NCBI RefSeq assembly: GCF_045679555.1
Contig: NC_092115.1
Span: forward strand, 37,239,728 to 37,303,727
Origin: Salvelinus alpinus
Taxonomy: Eukaryota; Chordata; Actinopteri; Salmoniformes; Salmonidae
Length of the DNA stretch: 64,000 bases
Direction of reading: 5' to 3'
A program made the translations under genes and the position numbers. Numbering within the stretch: position 1 is the stretch's first letter; each line of letters starts with the position of its first letter. Shown piece after piece: positions 1 to 11,180 of this stretch. Under the pieces are notes generated by a model. It worked only from the letters and a program-made list of their open reading frames with translations. It did not search any database and was not told the origin of the DNA.

Positions 1-2
1 AC

Positions 3-3000
3 CTTGTAGTGTCTGTCATTTCCTCCTCTCCCTCGCTGTCCTTCTTCTGCTCATTGACTTGTCCAGTAGGTATTCCAACGAACGGTTTCTGATGGTCATA
101 AAAGGGGGGTAGTGTTAGAGAGGGGAAGAACAATTTTGTAAAAACAAGGGGAAAGAATAAAGAGATGTAGAGATTTGTAAAGAATAAAGAGACTACAATT
201 TAAATCTCAGCTGACCTTGCCGTGTCTGGCTCCATCGATGGTCATGTCCTTCTCCCCAGATACTCGATTTTTGCGCTGGGGGGCTTTTGGGAACTCCTTT
301 GACTCCTCAAGTTGACTAACTGTCTCCTTATCCTGGGATATGGTTCTTGTCTGAGGTTTCTCATGCTAAAGGATAGAGAACAGGTCAATGAACTGTGTAT
401 TGGGCAAAATATCATACATTTGAGCAGGTCGAGTCACAGTTCAAAGCATACATCCCTTATTTAACCAACATATGGTTACAATAAACATTATGTGAGTTTG
501 TGTTTTGGCATCATTGTCTCCTTAAGTTGTCTGCTTGTCTACTAGGCTATTAAGTAAAAAAGACATTACATGACAACAGACTTAATAATCACTTAATTTT
601 ATCACCACAATTGTGTGATATATAAGTAGACCTAAAGAGATTCCAGCAAGAGCCCACCTAGGGGTATACCATGTACTTTATGACAACATACAGTACCAGT
701 CAAAAGTTTGGACCCACCTACTCATTCAAGGGTTTTTCTTGATATTAACTATTTTCTACATTGTAGAATAATACTGAAGACATCATGTAGTAACCAACAA
801 AAAAAAAGTGTTAAACTTAAATATTTGAGATTTTTCAAAGTAGCCAGCCTTTGCCTTGATGACAGCTTTGCACAATCTTGGCATTCTCTCAACCAGCTTC
901 ATGAGGTAGTCACCTGGAATGCATTTCAATTAACAGGTGTGCCTTGTTAAAAGTTAATTTGTGGAATTTCTTTCTTCTTTAATGTGTTGGAGCCAATCAG
1001 TTGTGCTGTGACCAGGTAGGGGGGTATATAGAAGATAGCCATATTTGGTATAAGACCAAGTCCATATTATGGCAAGAACAGTTAAAATATGCAAAGAGAA
1101 ACGAAAGTCCATCATTACTTTAAGATCAGTCAATGCGGAACATTTCAAGAACTTTGAACGTTTCTTCAAGTGCAGTCGCAAAAACCCCCGGGCACTATGA
1201 TGAAACTGGCTCTCATAAGGACCGCCACAGGAAAGGAAGACCCAGAGTTACCTCAGCTGCAGAAGATAAGTTCATTAGAGTTAACAGCCTCAGAAATCAA
1301 CAATTAACTGCACCTCGGAAATTGCAGCCAAAATAAATGCTTCAAGTAAAAAGCACATCAACTGTTCAGAGGAGACTGTGTGAATCAGGCCTTCATGGTC
1401 GAATTTCTGCAAAGCAACCACTACTAAAGGACACCAATAAGAAGAAGAGACTTGCTTGGGCCAATTAACACAAGCAATGGACATTAGACCGGTGGAAATT
1501 TGTCCCAAAAAAGTGTGCAAAACTACATGATTGCATATGTGTTATTTCATAGTTTTGATGTCTTCAGTATTATTTCACAATGTAGAAAATAGGAAAAATA
1601 AGGGAAAACTCTTGAGTAGGTGTACCCAAACCTTTGACTGGTACTGTATATTCACACTGAAATATCCCCTTTCCTCCATCTTTCACAACTACAGAAAAAC
1701 ATGTTCTTCATAAATCAGAAACCGTTCTGGTAAACATCTTGAACATTTTGATTTGATCATTTGGACAAGGTTCCCTTGAAACATGAATGAAATAACGTCT
1801 TCTGATCTCCAATGTACCATTGATTGTCACTGCTTGGGTGGTCCTGTCAAACCTAGGCCCTGACAGAATAAAAAACAAAAACAACCAAAAGAGAAACCTA
1901 AAAAGAAAATCAAAGTACTACATGGTTAATGAACATTACTTTCCCATATTGCTGTTTGGGTTTGATCATTGTTATTCCACTGACTGAGTGAAAGAACACC
2001 TATAGACCACTCACCTTTCTACCACTGGGAGTGGTGCGGGTTTTGCCCTGGGAGGACGAAGATGAACCAGACGAACGTGAGGAGGATGACCCAGAGTCAG
2101 AATCTGAGGAGTCACTAGATGAGGACGCTCGTCTTCCCCGCTTCTCTTGTTTCTTTTGACTTCTCTCCCTTCCCCGGTCTACATTGCCCTCTTCCGGTGG
2201 GGGTGAGGGAGGTACCACAGATCCTGCTGGACCCGAGGGGACGTTTCCTGCATCCACCCCTTTAGTGCCTCTGGCTATCTCTCCCACTTCCTGTTTGTTT
2301 GTCTCCTTATCTGCTAGGACATGCTCCTCTGACACAAGCGCCTTAGCCTTTTCTTCTTCAGGACTCTTTCCTGGTGTGGCAATCACTGGGGTCTCTGGCC
2401 TGGTCGTGTCTGACGTGTCTGCTGCAGTTGGTCCAGAAACAAGGAACCCCTGTCTTGCAGGCATCTGTGATGCTGCCTGTCCAGCAGAAAGCTTGGGCCC
2501 CTGCAGAGTACTTTCCTGCTCTTGTTCCCCAGGTTTTCTTGGGGACTGGAGAGCTGAGGCCTGAGGATGGGGGCTGTCAGAGAATGTACGGGGCCTCTTG
2601 ATGACCAGGGATGCAGAGCAAGATGGGGACAGAACTGGGGGGTCTCTCAAGAAACGGAACTTCTTGAAGGAGGACTGGGGTGACAGAGGCGTTGCTATAG
2701 TTGGTGACAGGGGCGTACCAGATTCAGCTGGCTGGTTGTCTCTCGATGCTGTTTGGGGTAGGGATGGCACGTGGGGCTCCCCACCCTCCTCTGTTGCCGC
2801 CATTCTACCTGCTCCTGTGGAGAGGGGAGGAGTGGGCAGGGGGGTAAGACCAATCTCACGACCACGTTTCCATGGAGGAAGATGACTCTCCCTCTCAGCC
2901 ACCATAGCCCTTTCCTTATCTTGTTCCAAAACACTCTCCCTCTCTTCTTTTTCTCTCTGCAGGGCCTTCTGTTCTAAAGCCCTCTCCTTCTCCTCTCTCT

Positions 3001-6000
3001 CACGTTCCAAAGCTTTTTCCCTCTCCACTCTTTCTTTCTCCATAGCTCTTTCTTTCTCAAGGGCTTTCTCCCTTTCAATTATTTCTTGGTGCAAAGCCCT
3101 TGCCTTCTCCTCCCTATCTTTCTCCCTCTCCTCCAGTTCCCGCTCTAAAGCTTTCTGCCTCTCTAGCTCCAGCGCTTTCTGCCTCTCCTGTTCCCGCTCC
3201 AGCGCGGCCTGCCTCTCCTGTTCCCGCGCGGCCTGCCTCTCTAGCTCCAGCGCGGCCTGCCTCTCTAGCTCCAGCGCGGCCTGCCTCTCTAGCTCCAGCG
3301 CGGCCTGCCTCTCTAGCTCCAGCGCGGCCTGCCTCTCAAGCTCCAGCGCGGCCTGCCTCTCAAGCTCCAGCGCGGCCTGCCTCTCAAACTCCAGCGCGGC
3401 CTGCCTCTCTAGCTCCAGCGCGGCCTGCCTCTCTAGCTCCAGCGCGGCCTGCCTCTCTAGCTCCAGCGCGGCCTGCCTCTCTAGCTCCAGCGCGGCCTGC
3501 CTCTCTAGCTCCAGCGCGGCCTGCCTCTCTAGCTCCAGCGCGGTCTGCCTCTCTAGCTCCAGCGCGGTCTGCCTCTCTAGCTCCAGCGCTTTCTGCCTCT
3601 CTAGCTCCAGCGCTTTCTGCCTCTCTAGCTCCAGCGCTTTCTGCCTCTCTAGCTCCAGCGCTTTCTGCCTCTCTAGCTCCAGCGCGGTCTGCCTCTCTAG
3701 CTCCAGCGCTTTCTGCCTCTCTAGCTCCAGCGCTTTCTGCCTCTCTAGCTCCAGCGCTTTCTGCCTCTCTAGCTCCAGCGCTTTCTGCCTCTCTAGCTCC
3801 AGCGCTTTCTGCCTCTCTAGCTCCAGCGCTTTCTGCCTCTCTAGCTCCAGCGCTTTCTGCCTCTCTAGCTCCAGCGCTTTCTGCCTCTCTAGCTCCAGCG
3901 CTTTCTGCCTCTCTAGCTCCAGCGCTTTCTGCCTCTCTAGCTCCAGCGCTTTCTGCCTCTCTAGCTCCAGCGCTTTCTGCCTCTCTAGCTCCAGCGCTTT
4001 CTGCCTCTCTAGCTCCAGCGCTTTCTGCCTCTCTAGCTCCAGCGCTTTCTGCCTCTCTAGCTCCAGCGCTTTCTGCCTCTCTAGCTCCAGCGCTTTCTGC
4101 CTCTCCTCCTGTTCCCGCTTCAAAGCTTTCTGCCTCACTAGCTCCAAAGCTTTCTCCTTCTCAACTCGCTCTTGCTCCAAAGCCTTTTCCCTCTCTATAC
4201 GCTCCATCTCCAATGCTTTCTCCCTCTCCAACTGTTCTCGCTCCAAGGCTCTCTCTCTTTCCTGTCTCTCTCGCTCCAAGGCTTTCTCCCTCTCCACCCT
4301 TTCTTGCTCCAACACTCTCGCTGTCTCCACCCTTTTTTGTTCAAGAACTTGCTCCCGCTCAAGAGCCCTTTCCCTCTCCTCCCGCTCAAAAGCTTTAGCT
4401 CTTTCCCTCTCCTCTCTCTCTTGCTGCAAAGCTTGCTCTTGTTCCATGGCTCTCTGCCTTTCTAACTCCACAGCCTTCTCTTTCTCAAGCTCAAGGGCCC
4501 TCTCTCTTGCCACAGACTTCTCTCTCTCTTCTGCCAAAGCTTTCTCTCTTTCCTCCCGCTCTTGTTCAAGATCTTGCGCCCTCTCTCGCTCCAAAGCTCT
4601 TTCCCTCTCCTTCCTTTCTGCCTCCAAGGCTTTCTCCCTCTCTCGCTCCAAAGCTCTTTCCCTCTCTTGCTCCATGGCACGCTGTTGCTCAAATATTCTC
4701 TGTCTTTCCAGCTCCACGGCTCTAAGTCTCTCTTGCTCAAGGGCCTTTTCTCTTTCGCTCTCTGCCTGCAGCTCCCTTTCCTTGTTTTCTTGTTGCCATG
4801 CAGAATCTCTCTCTTCCATTATAGTGGGCCTAAGCACACTCACAGGAACTTGACTGTGGGATAGATGGCCTCCAAGGACACCCTGGTTGGTAACTGGAAT
4901 CAGACTGGGGAAGGGCAAACTGGCTGCAGCATTGGCTGTGTGGGTGATGGCAGACACTGTGCCCTCTTGAGGACCTCTACCAGGAAATATTGTTGCAGTT
5001 GCAGCATTGTTGTCCTGCCTTTCTGCCTCCCCACGTCCATGCCACCCAACTCCAGAGAAAGCGCCTTCTGATGCCATCTTGCGTGCCAGCAGGGTCAGTG
5101 GGCCAGGCTTGCGCTCTGCGTTGCTTTGTGGTTCTGGACTGCTACTACGACTGCCACTGCTAGAGGAGCCAGAGCTGGAGGTACTGGAAGTACGCTGCCT
5201 AGCCGGGAGCTCACCTGGACTAGGGGGGCTTTGTTTAGGGGTATCAGGCAGTGGGAATGATAACTCTGGGGGAGGGGAGGGAGGAGGGGTAGGCTGTCGA
5301 AGCTGCGGAGACAACAGGGGGGGGATGTGCTGTGGGGGTTGGCGGGATCCTTCAGACCTCTCTCTTGCTAGCTGGCCTCTTGGTAGCTCTCCTAGATTCC
5401 TCCTCCTGGCACCGCTATCCCAGTCCTCATCCTCGCCATCCTCGTCACCTCCGTCGCTGTCATCATCGCTATCTGCTGGGACTTGGCTAGAGGTTGGGAC
5501 TCTCTCCGGGCGCTGCTCACCATCAGCTACACACACAGACAGAGAGGCAACGGCAGCAGGGGCAGAGGTAGGCGAGGTAGAGGCAGGTGGACCAGACACA
5601 TGGCCGTCTTTGGCCCTGTGTCCCTCTCCCTCGCTTGCGGGGCCTGCTAGTCCCTCTCCCTCGGAGGGGCCAAGTGGCTTGTGCTGGTCAACCAACACGG
5701 GTACATCATCCTGATGAGGATGGAAAGGGAGATGAGATTGAGTTTGTTGCAGGACTATGCCAGAGTCCCTCCCATATGTGCAATTGTTCAGGCATACATT
5801 AAACTGCATGCAAGATTGTGTTAATCATGCAAGATTCTCAGACATGCAAGCTTCTCTCAAACATGCAAGTTGCACAACAGGGGTGTATTCATTACACAGA
5901 TTCTGTTTGCAAAAGGAATGAAAACGGGGAGGGACCTAGCTGAATTTGCCCATTAGAAACTCTTGTTTTAGTTACAAAATGGAATGTAAAGGGAAAAATT

Positions 6001-7667
6001 ATTACGCCCCTGTTAAACAGAAAGAATACAGCAATTAGTCTGCAACTAACCTGGTCTGGGGCAGCACAGGCAGAGCTGTTATTGCCCTGTGAGTGGTCCT
6101 CTTGGTCTGTATCTGGAAAAACATAGTAGTGAAATGTAATGAGACAAAGTACCCTGAGCAGGAGATGAGTAGCTGACCTGATTTGATTTATAAAGGAACC
6201 GTGCTCAGTACAGGCATAGAACTGACATGTAAACTACCCAGGCTTAAACCCCAAGCCAATACGTAAACGTGAGGGAGTAAACTGCCAACTTACCATCATC
6301 TTCGACTGCTTCCCGGGCCTCTTTCTCAAGACGCTGCCTCAAGAGCTCCTGCTGTTTTGCCAGATACTGCTTAATGAAGCTATTCTGGCTCATCTCTTCA
6401 CCAATCTGAAATAATCAGACAGACCATAAGAATTAAAATCCTTGCCCATAACCATCATATTGAAGTAGTAATTAGAGAAACTGACAAATATCTACACATG
6501 GAGCTGATTGAATTGTTATGGTTCATGCAACGTCTTCATACAGTAACTCTTACCTGGGAGTTTGGCTGCAGTCCTATGTGATGGTGTGAGGTTCTCTGGA
6601 GGTTCTCCAGCATGAGAGCCTGTCACAAACATAATACATGATCACACACACAAAACAGTAAACAAACTTTCACACACGAAATTATGAATTGTTGTATGTT
6701 GCATCTGATAATCATGTTAAGCTAGTTACATGATGGGCTCATTAGAAAACATTCACACTAAGAGGGCAGACAACCACACCGAAGTTATTCCTTTAACAAA
6801 TTCAATATCAAATATTCGTAGTAGCAGAAACATATACTGTCCGATATCGACTAAATACAAATAATTGTAACGTTATTTATTTTCAACTGAGAGGTAGCTA
6901 GTTAGCTATATTGATTAAACTAGATTTGAAAACGACAATGGTTGCTAGCTAGCTGTTGCATCTCAAGCTGCTTGCAATTCACTTGGATTGCTAACATTAC
7001 ATCTTCTAATTATACAAAGAAGGAATAATTCCTCGAAGATCCGGGCACCAGAACGTTTAGATTACTTTAATTAATCCATGAATTCCTTCATTCATTATTT
7101 TGTTTACTACGCCTCCCAAAGCTTGCAGTAGATAGCAAGCTACTTTACAGGCGCGTCCACGTTGTATAACCTCCCCCCAACTCGTGCACACCAACAAAGC
7201 GCGGACCGTGCAGACGACAAAACTACCAGTAGCTAGCAGCTAACGTTAGCTACCAGCCGTGTCTCACATAAACAACAAACGTCCATTTAAACTTTGGTTA
7301 ACAACTTATTCAACAAACAAGCCATTTCAAATGGTAGAACATAGCACAAAGCTTCCAACGACGACAAAACATTATCAGAAAGTAAACAGCACACAGTAAT
7401 TATTTTTATTTTATTTTTTAAACTAGGCAAGCACTCCGGCCTGCAAGGCAAGCATCGGCCAGTCTCTAGCAACACCGAGGTTTAGCCACTGCAGGTTACA
7501 AACGACCTCAAATTCTTAACAAAACTCACCCCTTTGAGCCTCTTAATGAGAGCATTTTTCTGTCCGCTTTTAGGAAGCCCCCGCTCCTCCAAAGCAGCTT
7601 TCAAATCCGCCACCCGTAGAGATTGTAGCGGCCTCCCGTCCAGTGTAACGTCTTCGAGGTCCGCCAT
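3..7667 (-). CDS. acin1: Acinus (apoptotic chromatin condensation inducer 1), 5' part of gene, C-terminus outside window
   Basis: Acinus is a nuclear SAP-domain protein. It is known to join the ASAP/PSAP complexes at the exon junction complex and to take part in apoptotic chromatin condensation. Coding exons read on the minus strand: 7530-7667, 6554-6619, 6294-6405, 6051-6112, 2015-5803, 216-365 and 3-88 (runs on past the window). All have AG/GT borders and their phases agree, giving about 1,467 residues. I start at the ATG at 7667 because the frame upstream offers only GTG. Residues about 1-46 are the SAP domain ([19 protein letters not shown]). Exons 2 and 3 ([23 protein letters not shown]) match the conserved acinus N-terminus very closely. 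The 1,263-codon exon 5 is acidic/Pro/Ser-rich, then a long Glu/Arg/Lys helical region, then Ser/Arg-rich. The RRM-like and RSB C-terminus is not in the window. The acceptor of exon 5 (5804) is weak and was chosen by phase. Confidence 0.93.
691..1646 (+). mobile_element. Tc1-like transposon relic, internally deleted (CAGTACCAGTCAAAAG-end family)
   Basis: The ends are inverted repeats (CAGTACCAGTCAAAAG at the left, its near complement ending GGTACTG at the right), flanked by TA at 689-690 and 1647-1648. The 956-bp body holds the N-terminal half of a Tc1 transposase (about 1070-1500: HTH region, then [19 protein letters not shown]). The DDE catalytic half is deleted and the frame is broken. It lies in the acin1 intron between the exons at 216-365 and 2015-5803. 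Confidence 0.9.
3239..4104 (-). repeat. acin1: 24-bp coding minisatellite (36 units) in acin1 exon 5
   Basis: Thirty-six contiguous 24-bp units (864 bp) each encode QxALELER in the acin1 frame, about residues 693-981. From the N-terminal side the variable residue x is Lys in 17 units, Thr in 1, Lys in 4, Thr in 2 and Ala in 12. One unit has Phe for the second Leu. Irregular ERE/KALE repeats continue on both sides from about 4820 to 2890. The pattern predicts a long charged alpha helix or coiled coil. Near-identity of the units points to recent amplification, so copy number is probably polymorphic; that is inference. Confidence 0.95.
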
Positions 7668-7760
7668 TTTCCCTTTCCTCACTAATTCGCTTCAGCAACG
7701 CCTTCCTTCAACCAACGTCTGAGTAGTCAAAGTGTAAATATAATTTTATTATTACATATT
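7668..7760 (-). promoter_or_regulatory. acin1: Putative acin1 5' UTR and core promoter region
   Basis: This is the sequence directly upstream of the acin1 start codon. The ATG sits in a good context (AAAATGGCG). No TATA box is evident, as expected of a broadly expressed gene. Placement is by position only; no transcription start can be read from the sequence. Confidence 0.3.
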
Positions 7761-8321
7761 GTTTGATTTTATTCATACATTCGATGGTGGAGTGTTATCC
7801 ATACACGCTATTCACTATGAATTTGCATTAATAAGATACCTAAACATTATTTGGAAAATGTCATTTCCTAGATTATAATTTTATTTGTACCAACAGGAGG
7901 CACTCTTTCACGTGTCAAAATCATCTATGTTGAATCATGTCAGAGTGCAAAATGTCTTGGTGCAGCATCAGTTGTAACAACTGTCGTTGTTCTTTGACAA
8001 ATCTTTAGCGGTCAAGTCTTGCTCGACTGGGGGTGCTGTCCTGGGGGTGTCCTGGCCAGAGCCCTTTTGCCAGCCCTGTTCCTTATTAGGCTATAACACA
8101 ACCATGTTTTTCCACATCTCTAAGGTCCCATAAATGAAATGGATGGTTATGTAAAAATGTTTTACTGCAAAAGTGGTTAAATTGATACGTATTGTGACAC
8201 ACTCCCTAAAATCAAACAGTGCACAATAATGCCTGGCTGTAGGTGGGGGTGGGCCAATCTCATGTAACCCAATATTGCAAGATATTGCTAAAATTTGGAA
8301 TACAAGTAGACAATTGTCTGC
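7683..8321. other. Intergenic stretch upstream of acin1, no gene seen
   Basis: No conserved reading frame or recognisable repeat was found between the acin1 start region and the first LINE tail. The sequence is AT-rich and looks unique. Confidence 0.4.
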
Positions 8322-8489
8322 CTACATACAAATCACATTTTATTGGTCACATGCGCCGGATACAACAGGTGTAGACTTTACAGTGAAATGCTTACTTACG
8401 AGTCCATTTCGAACAATCTAGAGTTAAAAAGTAAGACAAATATTTGCTAAATATAAAAGGAAAAAGTAACACAATAAAAACAATAACGA
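8322..8489 (-). mobile_element. LINE 3' tail fragment, RSg-1-like
   Basis: Reverse-oriented LINE 3' end (TTTTATTGGTCACATGCGCC, then ACAACAGGTGTAGACTTTAC and GTGAAATGCTTACTTACGAG). The same tail recurs at 10498, 16998, 52641 and 55898. It is 5'-truncated and carries no coding sequence. Confidence 0.8.
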
Positions 8490-8582
8490 TGCCAGTGGTG
8501 GAAAAGGTACCCAATTGTCATACTTGAGTAAAAGTAAAGATACCTTCATAGAAAATAACTCAAGTAAAAGTGAAAGTCACCC

Positions 8583-8700
8583 ATTTCTTTTTTTAAACTA
8601 GGCAAGTCAGTTAAGAACAAATTCTTATTTACAATGACGGCCTGCCCCAGCCAAACCCTCCCCTAACCTGGACGGCGCTGGGCCAATTGTGCCGCGCTAA
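8583..8700 (-). repeat. tRNA-derived SINE fragment with HpaI-type tail
   Basis: Reverse-oriented SINE tail (AACTAGGCAAGTCAGTTAAG, then CAAATTCTTATTTACAATGA) followed by part of the body (GGACGGCGCTGGGCCAATTG). The tRNA-like head is missing. Confidence 0.75.
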
Positions 8701-8837
8701 AATACTACTGGAGTAAAAGTCTATAAGTATTTGGTTTTAAATATACATAAGTATCAAAAATAAATGTAATTTCTAAAATATACTTAACTATCAAAAGTAA
8801 AAGTAGAACTAATTTCAAATTCCTTATATAAATCTTT

Positions 8838-10245
8838 TTAGGGATAGGGGGCAGCATTTTCACTTTTGGATGAATAGCGTGCCCAAACTGAACTGCCTCC
8901 TACTCTGTCCCAGATGCTAATATATGCATATTATTATTAGTATTGGATAGAAAACACTCTGAAGTTTCTAAAACTGTTTGAATGATGTCTGTGAGTATAA
9001 CAGAACTCATATGGCAGACAAAAACCTGAGAAGAAATCCAAACAGGAAGTGAGAAATCGATTTTCAAAACGGTGCCTATTGAAATCCCTGTTAGTTATGG
9101 ATGTGCATGCACTTCCTAGGGCTTCCACTAGATGTCACCGTCTTTAGATACTGGTTTTAGGATTCTACTATAAAGGAGGGGCTCATAGGAGATATTTTAG
9201 TGAGTGGTCTGGCACGCATCATGAGACCGAGAGAGCCTCGGTCTCATGATGCGTGGTCACGAGAGAGTATGCTCTCGTTCCAATGCTTTTCTTCAGACAA
9301 TGAAATTCTCCGGTTGGAACCTTATTGATGATTAATGTTAAAAACATCCTAAATATGAATTGCATACATCATTTGACTTGTTTCTACGACCTGTAACGGA
9401 ACTTTTTTAGTTTTTGTCTGGAGGAAGTGCTCGTGCCTCATGAAGATGGATTACTGGGCTGAACATGCTAACAACAAGTGGCTAAATGATGGGCTTTATG
9501 GAACTTTATGGAACAAATCAGTCATTTATTGTCGAACTGGGATTCCTGGGAGTGCCTTCTGATGAAGATCATCAAAGGTAAGTTAATATTTATAGTGTTT
9601 TTTGTAGCTTCTGTTGACGCCAAAATGGCGGCTATTTCTTTGGCTGTTTTGGGTTCTGAGCGCCGTTCTCAGATTATTATTTTTCCGTAAAGTCTTTTTG
9701 AAATCTGACACAGCGGTTGCATAGAGGATAAGTCTATCTTTAATTCTGTGAATAACACTTGCATCTTTATAAATGTTTATTATGAGTATTTCTGCAAAAT
9801 CACCGGATGTTTTGGAATCAAAACATTACTGCACGTAACGTGCCAATGTAAACTGAGATTTTTGGATATAAATATGCACATTATCGAACAAAACATACAT
9901 GTCTTGTGTAACATGATGTCCTATGAGTGTCATCTGATGAAGATCATCAAAGGTTAGTGATTCATTTTATCTATATTTCTGTTTTTTGTGACTCCTATCT
10001 TTGGCTGAAAAAATGGCTGTGTTTTTGTGACTTGGCTCTGACCTAACATAATCATATGTTGTGCTTTCGTGGTAAATCATTTTTGAAATCGGACACCATG
10101 GGTAGATTAACAAGATGTTTAACTTTCGTTTGCTGTATTGGACTTGTTAATGTGTTTAAGTTACATATTTCAAAAAAATATTTTTGAATTTGGCGCGCTG
10201 CCTTTTCAGCGGAATGTTGTCGGTGTTCCGCTAACCCCTGCCCCA
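8838..10245 (+). mobile_element. Dispersed salmonid repeat of about 1.4 kb inserted in the hAT-like element
   Basis: Starts TTTTTAGGGATAGGGGGCAG and ends near GTTCCGCTAACCCCTGCCCC. I recognise it as a repeat type common in salmonid DNA but cannot assign a superfamily. Two internal segments (about 9544-9720 and 9928-10100) are diverged tandem copies sharing TGATGAAGATCATCAAAGGT. No transposase is encoded. Confidence 0.6.
9213..9255. other. Perfect 19-bp inverted repeat (hairpin)
   Basis: The arms CACGCATCATGAGACCGAG (9213-9231) and its exact complement (9237-9255) enclose a 5-base loop AGAGC. A smaller hairpin (ACGAGAG/CTCTCGT) follows at 9259-9278. Both lie within the 1.4-kb dispersed repeat. 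Confidence 0.9.
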
Positions 10246-10497
10246 GAAAGGATAAAGCAAATCAGACAGCATTTTTTTAGATAGCCAGGGTTATGCTCCA
10301 ACACTCAGACATAATTTACAAACGACTCATGTGTTTGCCACACCAGAGGCAGTAAGGATGACCAGGGATGTGCTCTTGATAAGTGTGTGAATTAGGCCAT
10401 TTTCCTGTCCTGTAAGCATTCAAAATGTAACGAGTACTTTTGGGGGTCAGGCAAAATGTTTTACCGTAAAAAGTACCAATTTATTTTAGGAATGTAG

Positions 10498-10770
10498 TCA
10501 AATCAAAATAAAATCAAACTTTATTTGTCACATGCGCGGAATACAACAAGTGTAGACTTTACCGTGAAATGCTTACTTACAAGCCCTTAACCAACAGTGC
10601 AGTTCAAGAAGAGTTAAGAAAACATTTACCAAGTAGACTAAAATAAAAAGTAAGAATAAAAAGAAACACAATAAGAATAACAGTAACGAGGCTATATACA
10701 AGGGTCACCAGTACCGAGTTAGTGTGCGGGGGTACAGGTTAGTCGAGTTAATTTGTACATGTAGGTGGGG
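10498..10770 (-). mobile_element. LINE 3' tail, RSg-1-like, reverse orientation
   Basis: Same tail family as 8322-8489 but longer: CACATGCGCGGAATACAACA, AGCCCTTAACCAACAGTGCA, the ACGAGGCTATATACA block, then GTACATGTAGGTGGGG. Non-coding. Confidence 0.85.
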
Positions 10771-10960
10771 TTGAAGTTCAACACCATAGTGCCCACGAAT
10801 CTCATCACTAAGCTAAGAACTCTGGGACTAAACACCTCCCTCTGCAACTGGATCGTGGAATTCCTGACGGGCCGCCCCCCAGGTGGCAAGAGTAGGCAAC
10901 AACACGTCTGCCCCGCTGATCCTTAACACTGGGGCCCCCTTGGATATCCCAAGAGACATG
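10771..10960 (+). pseudogene. Fragment of LINE reverse transcriptase (RSg-1-like)
   Basis: Translates in part to the RT segment around [17 protein letters not shown], also present intact in frame at about 49800-49960. It stands next to a reverse-oriented tail of the same LINE type, so the two pieces face opposite ways. Frame broken by an extra base near 10880. Confidence 0.75.
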
Positions 10961-10991
10961 CTATTCAGCTGCCCATGATTGTTTGATCTTA

Positions 10992-11176
10992 CACTCTTAG
11001 AAAAAAAGGTGGCATCTAGAACCTAAAAGGGTTCATCGGCTGTCCCCATAGGATAACCCTTTGAAGAACCCTTTTGGGTTCCATGTAGAACCTTTTCCAC
11101 AGATGGTTCTACCTGGAATCAAAAAGGGTTCTCTGGGGACAGCCGAATAACTATTTTTTTTCTTTTCTAAGAGTAG
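10992..11176. mobile_element. MITE with CACTCTTAGAA ends and TA duplication
   Basis: Starts CACTCTTAGAAAAAAAGG and ends TCTAAGAGTAG, flanked by TA (10990-10991, 11177-11178). The body is a diverged palindrome (AAAGGGTTCATCGGCTGTCC versus GGGGACAGCCGAATAAC). Non-coding. A second copy of the family spans 13284-16601. Confidence 0.85.
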
Positions 11177-11180
11177 TATA

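Larger units (their letters stand above)
8491..10502 (+). mobile_element. hAT-like non-autonomous element split by later insertions
   Basis: The left part (8491-8582 and 8701-8822: CAGTGGTGGAAAAGGTACCC, then ACTTGAGTAAAAGTAAAG repeats) and the right part (about 10256-10502: GTAACGAGTACTTTTGGGGG) are two portions of a common teleost repeat rich in AAGTAAAAGT motifs. They are separated by a SINE fragment and by the 8838-10245 repeat. The far right end is missing because an RSg-1-like tail begins at about 10498. Confidence 0.6.

Noticed and set aside
3239-4104. Regular array that could be mistaken for a CRISPR
   Set aside because: Units abut without spacers, the period is 24 bp, the array is coding, and the genome is a vertebrate.
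3100-4398. Long plus-strand frame with a Ser-Leu-Ala-Pro repeat
   Set aside because: It is the exact complement of the acin1 array; splice sites, phase and homology support the minus-strand reading only.
5007-5714. Plus-strand 235-codon frame
   Set aside because: Shadow of acin1 exon 5; low-complexity complement of acidic/Pro/Ser sequence.
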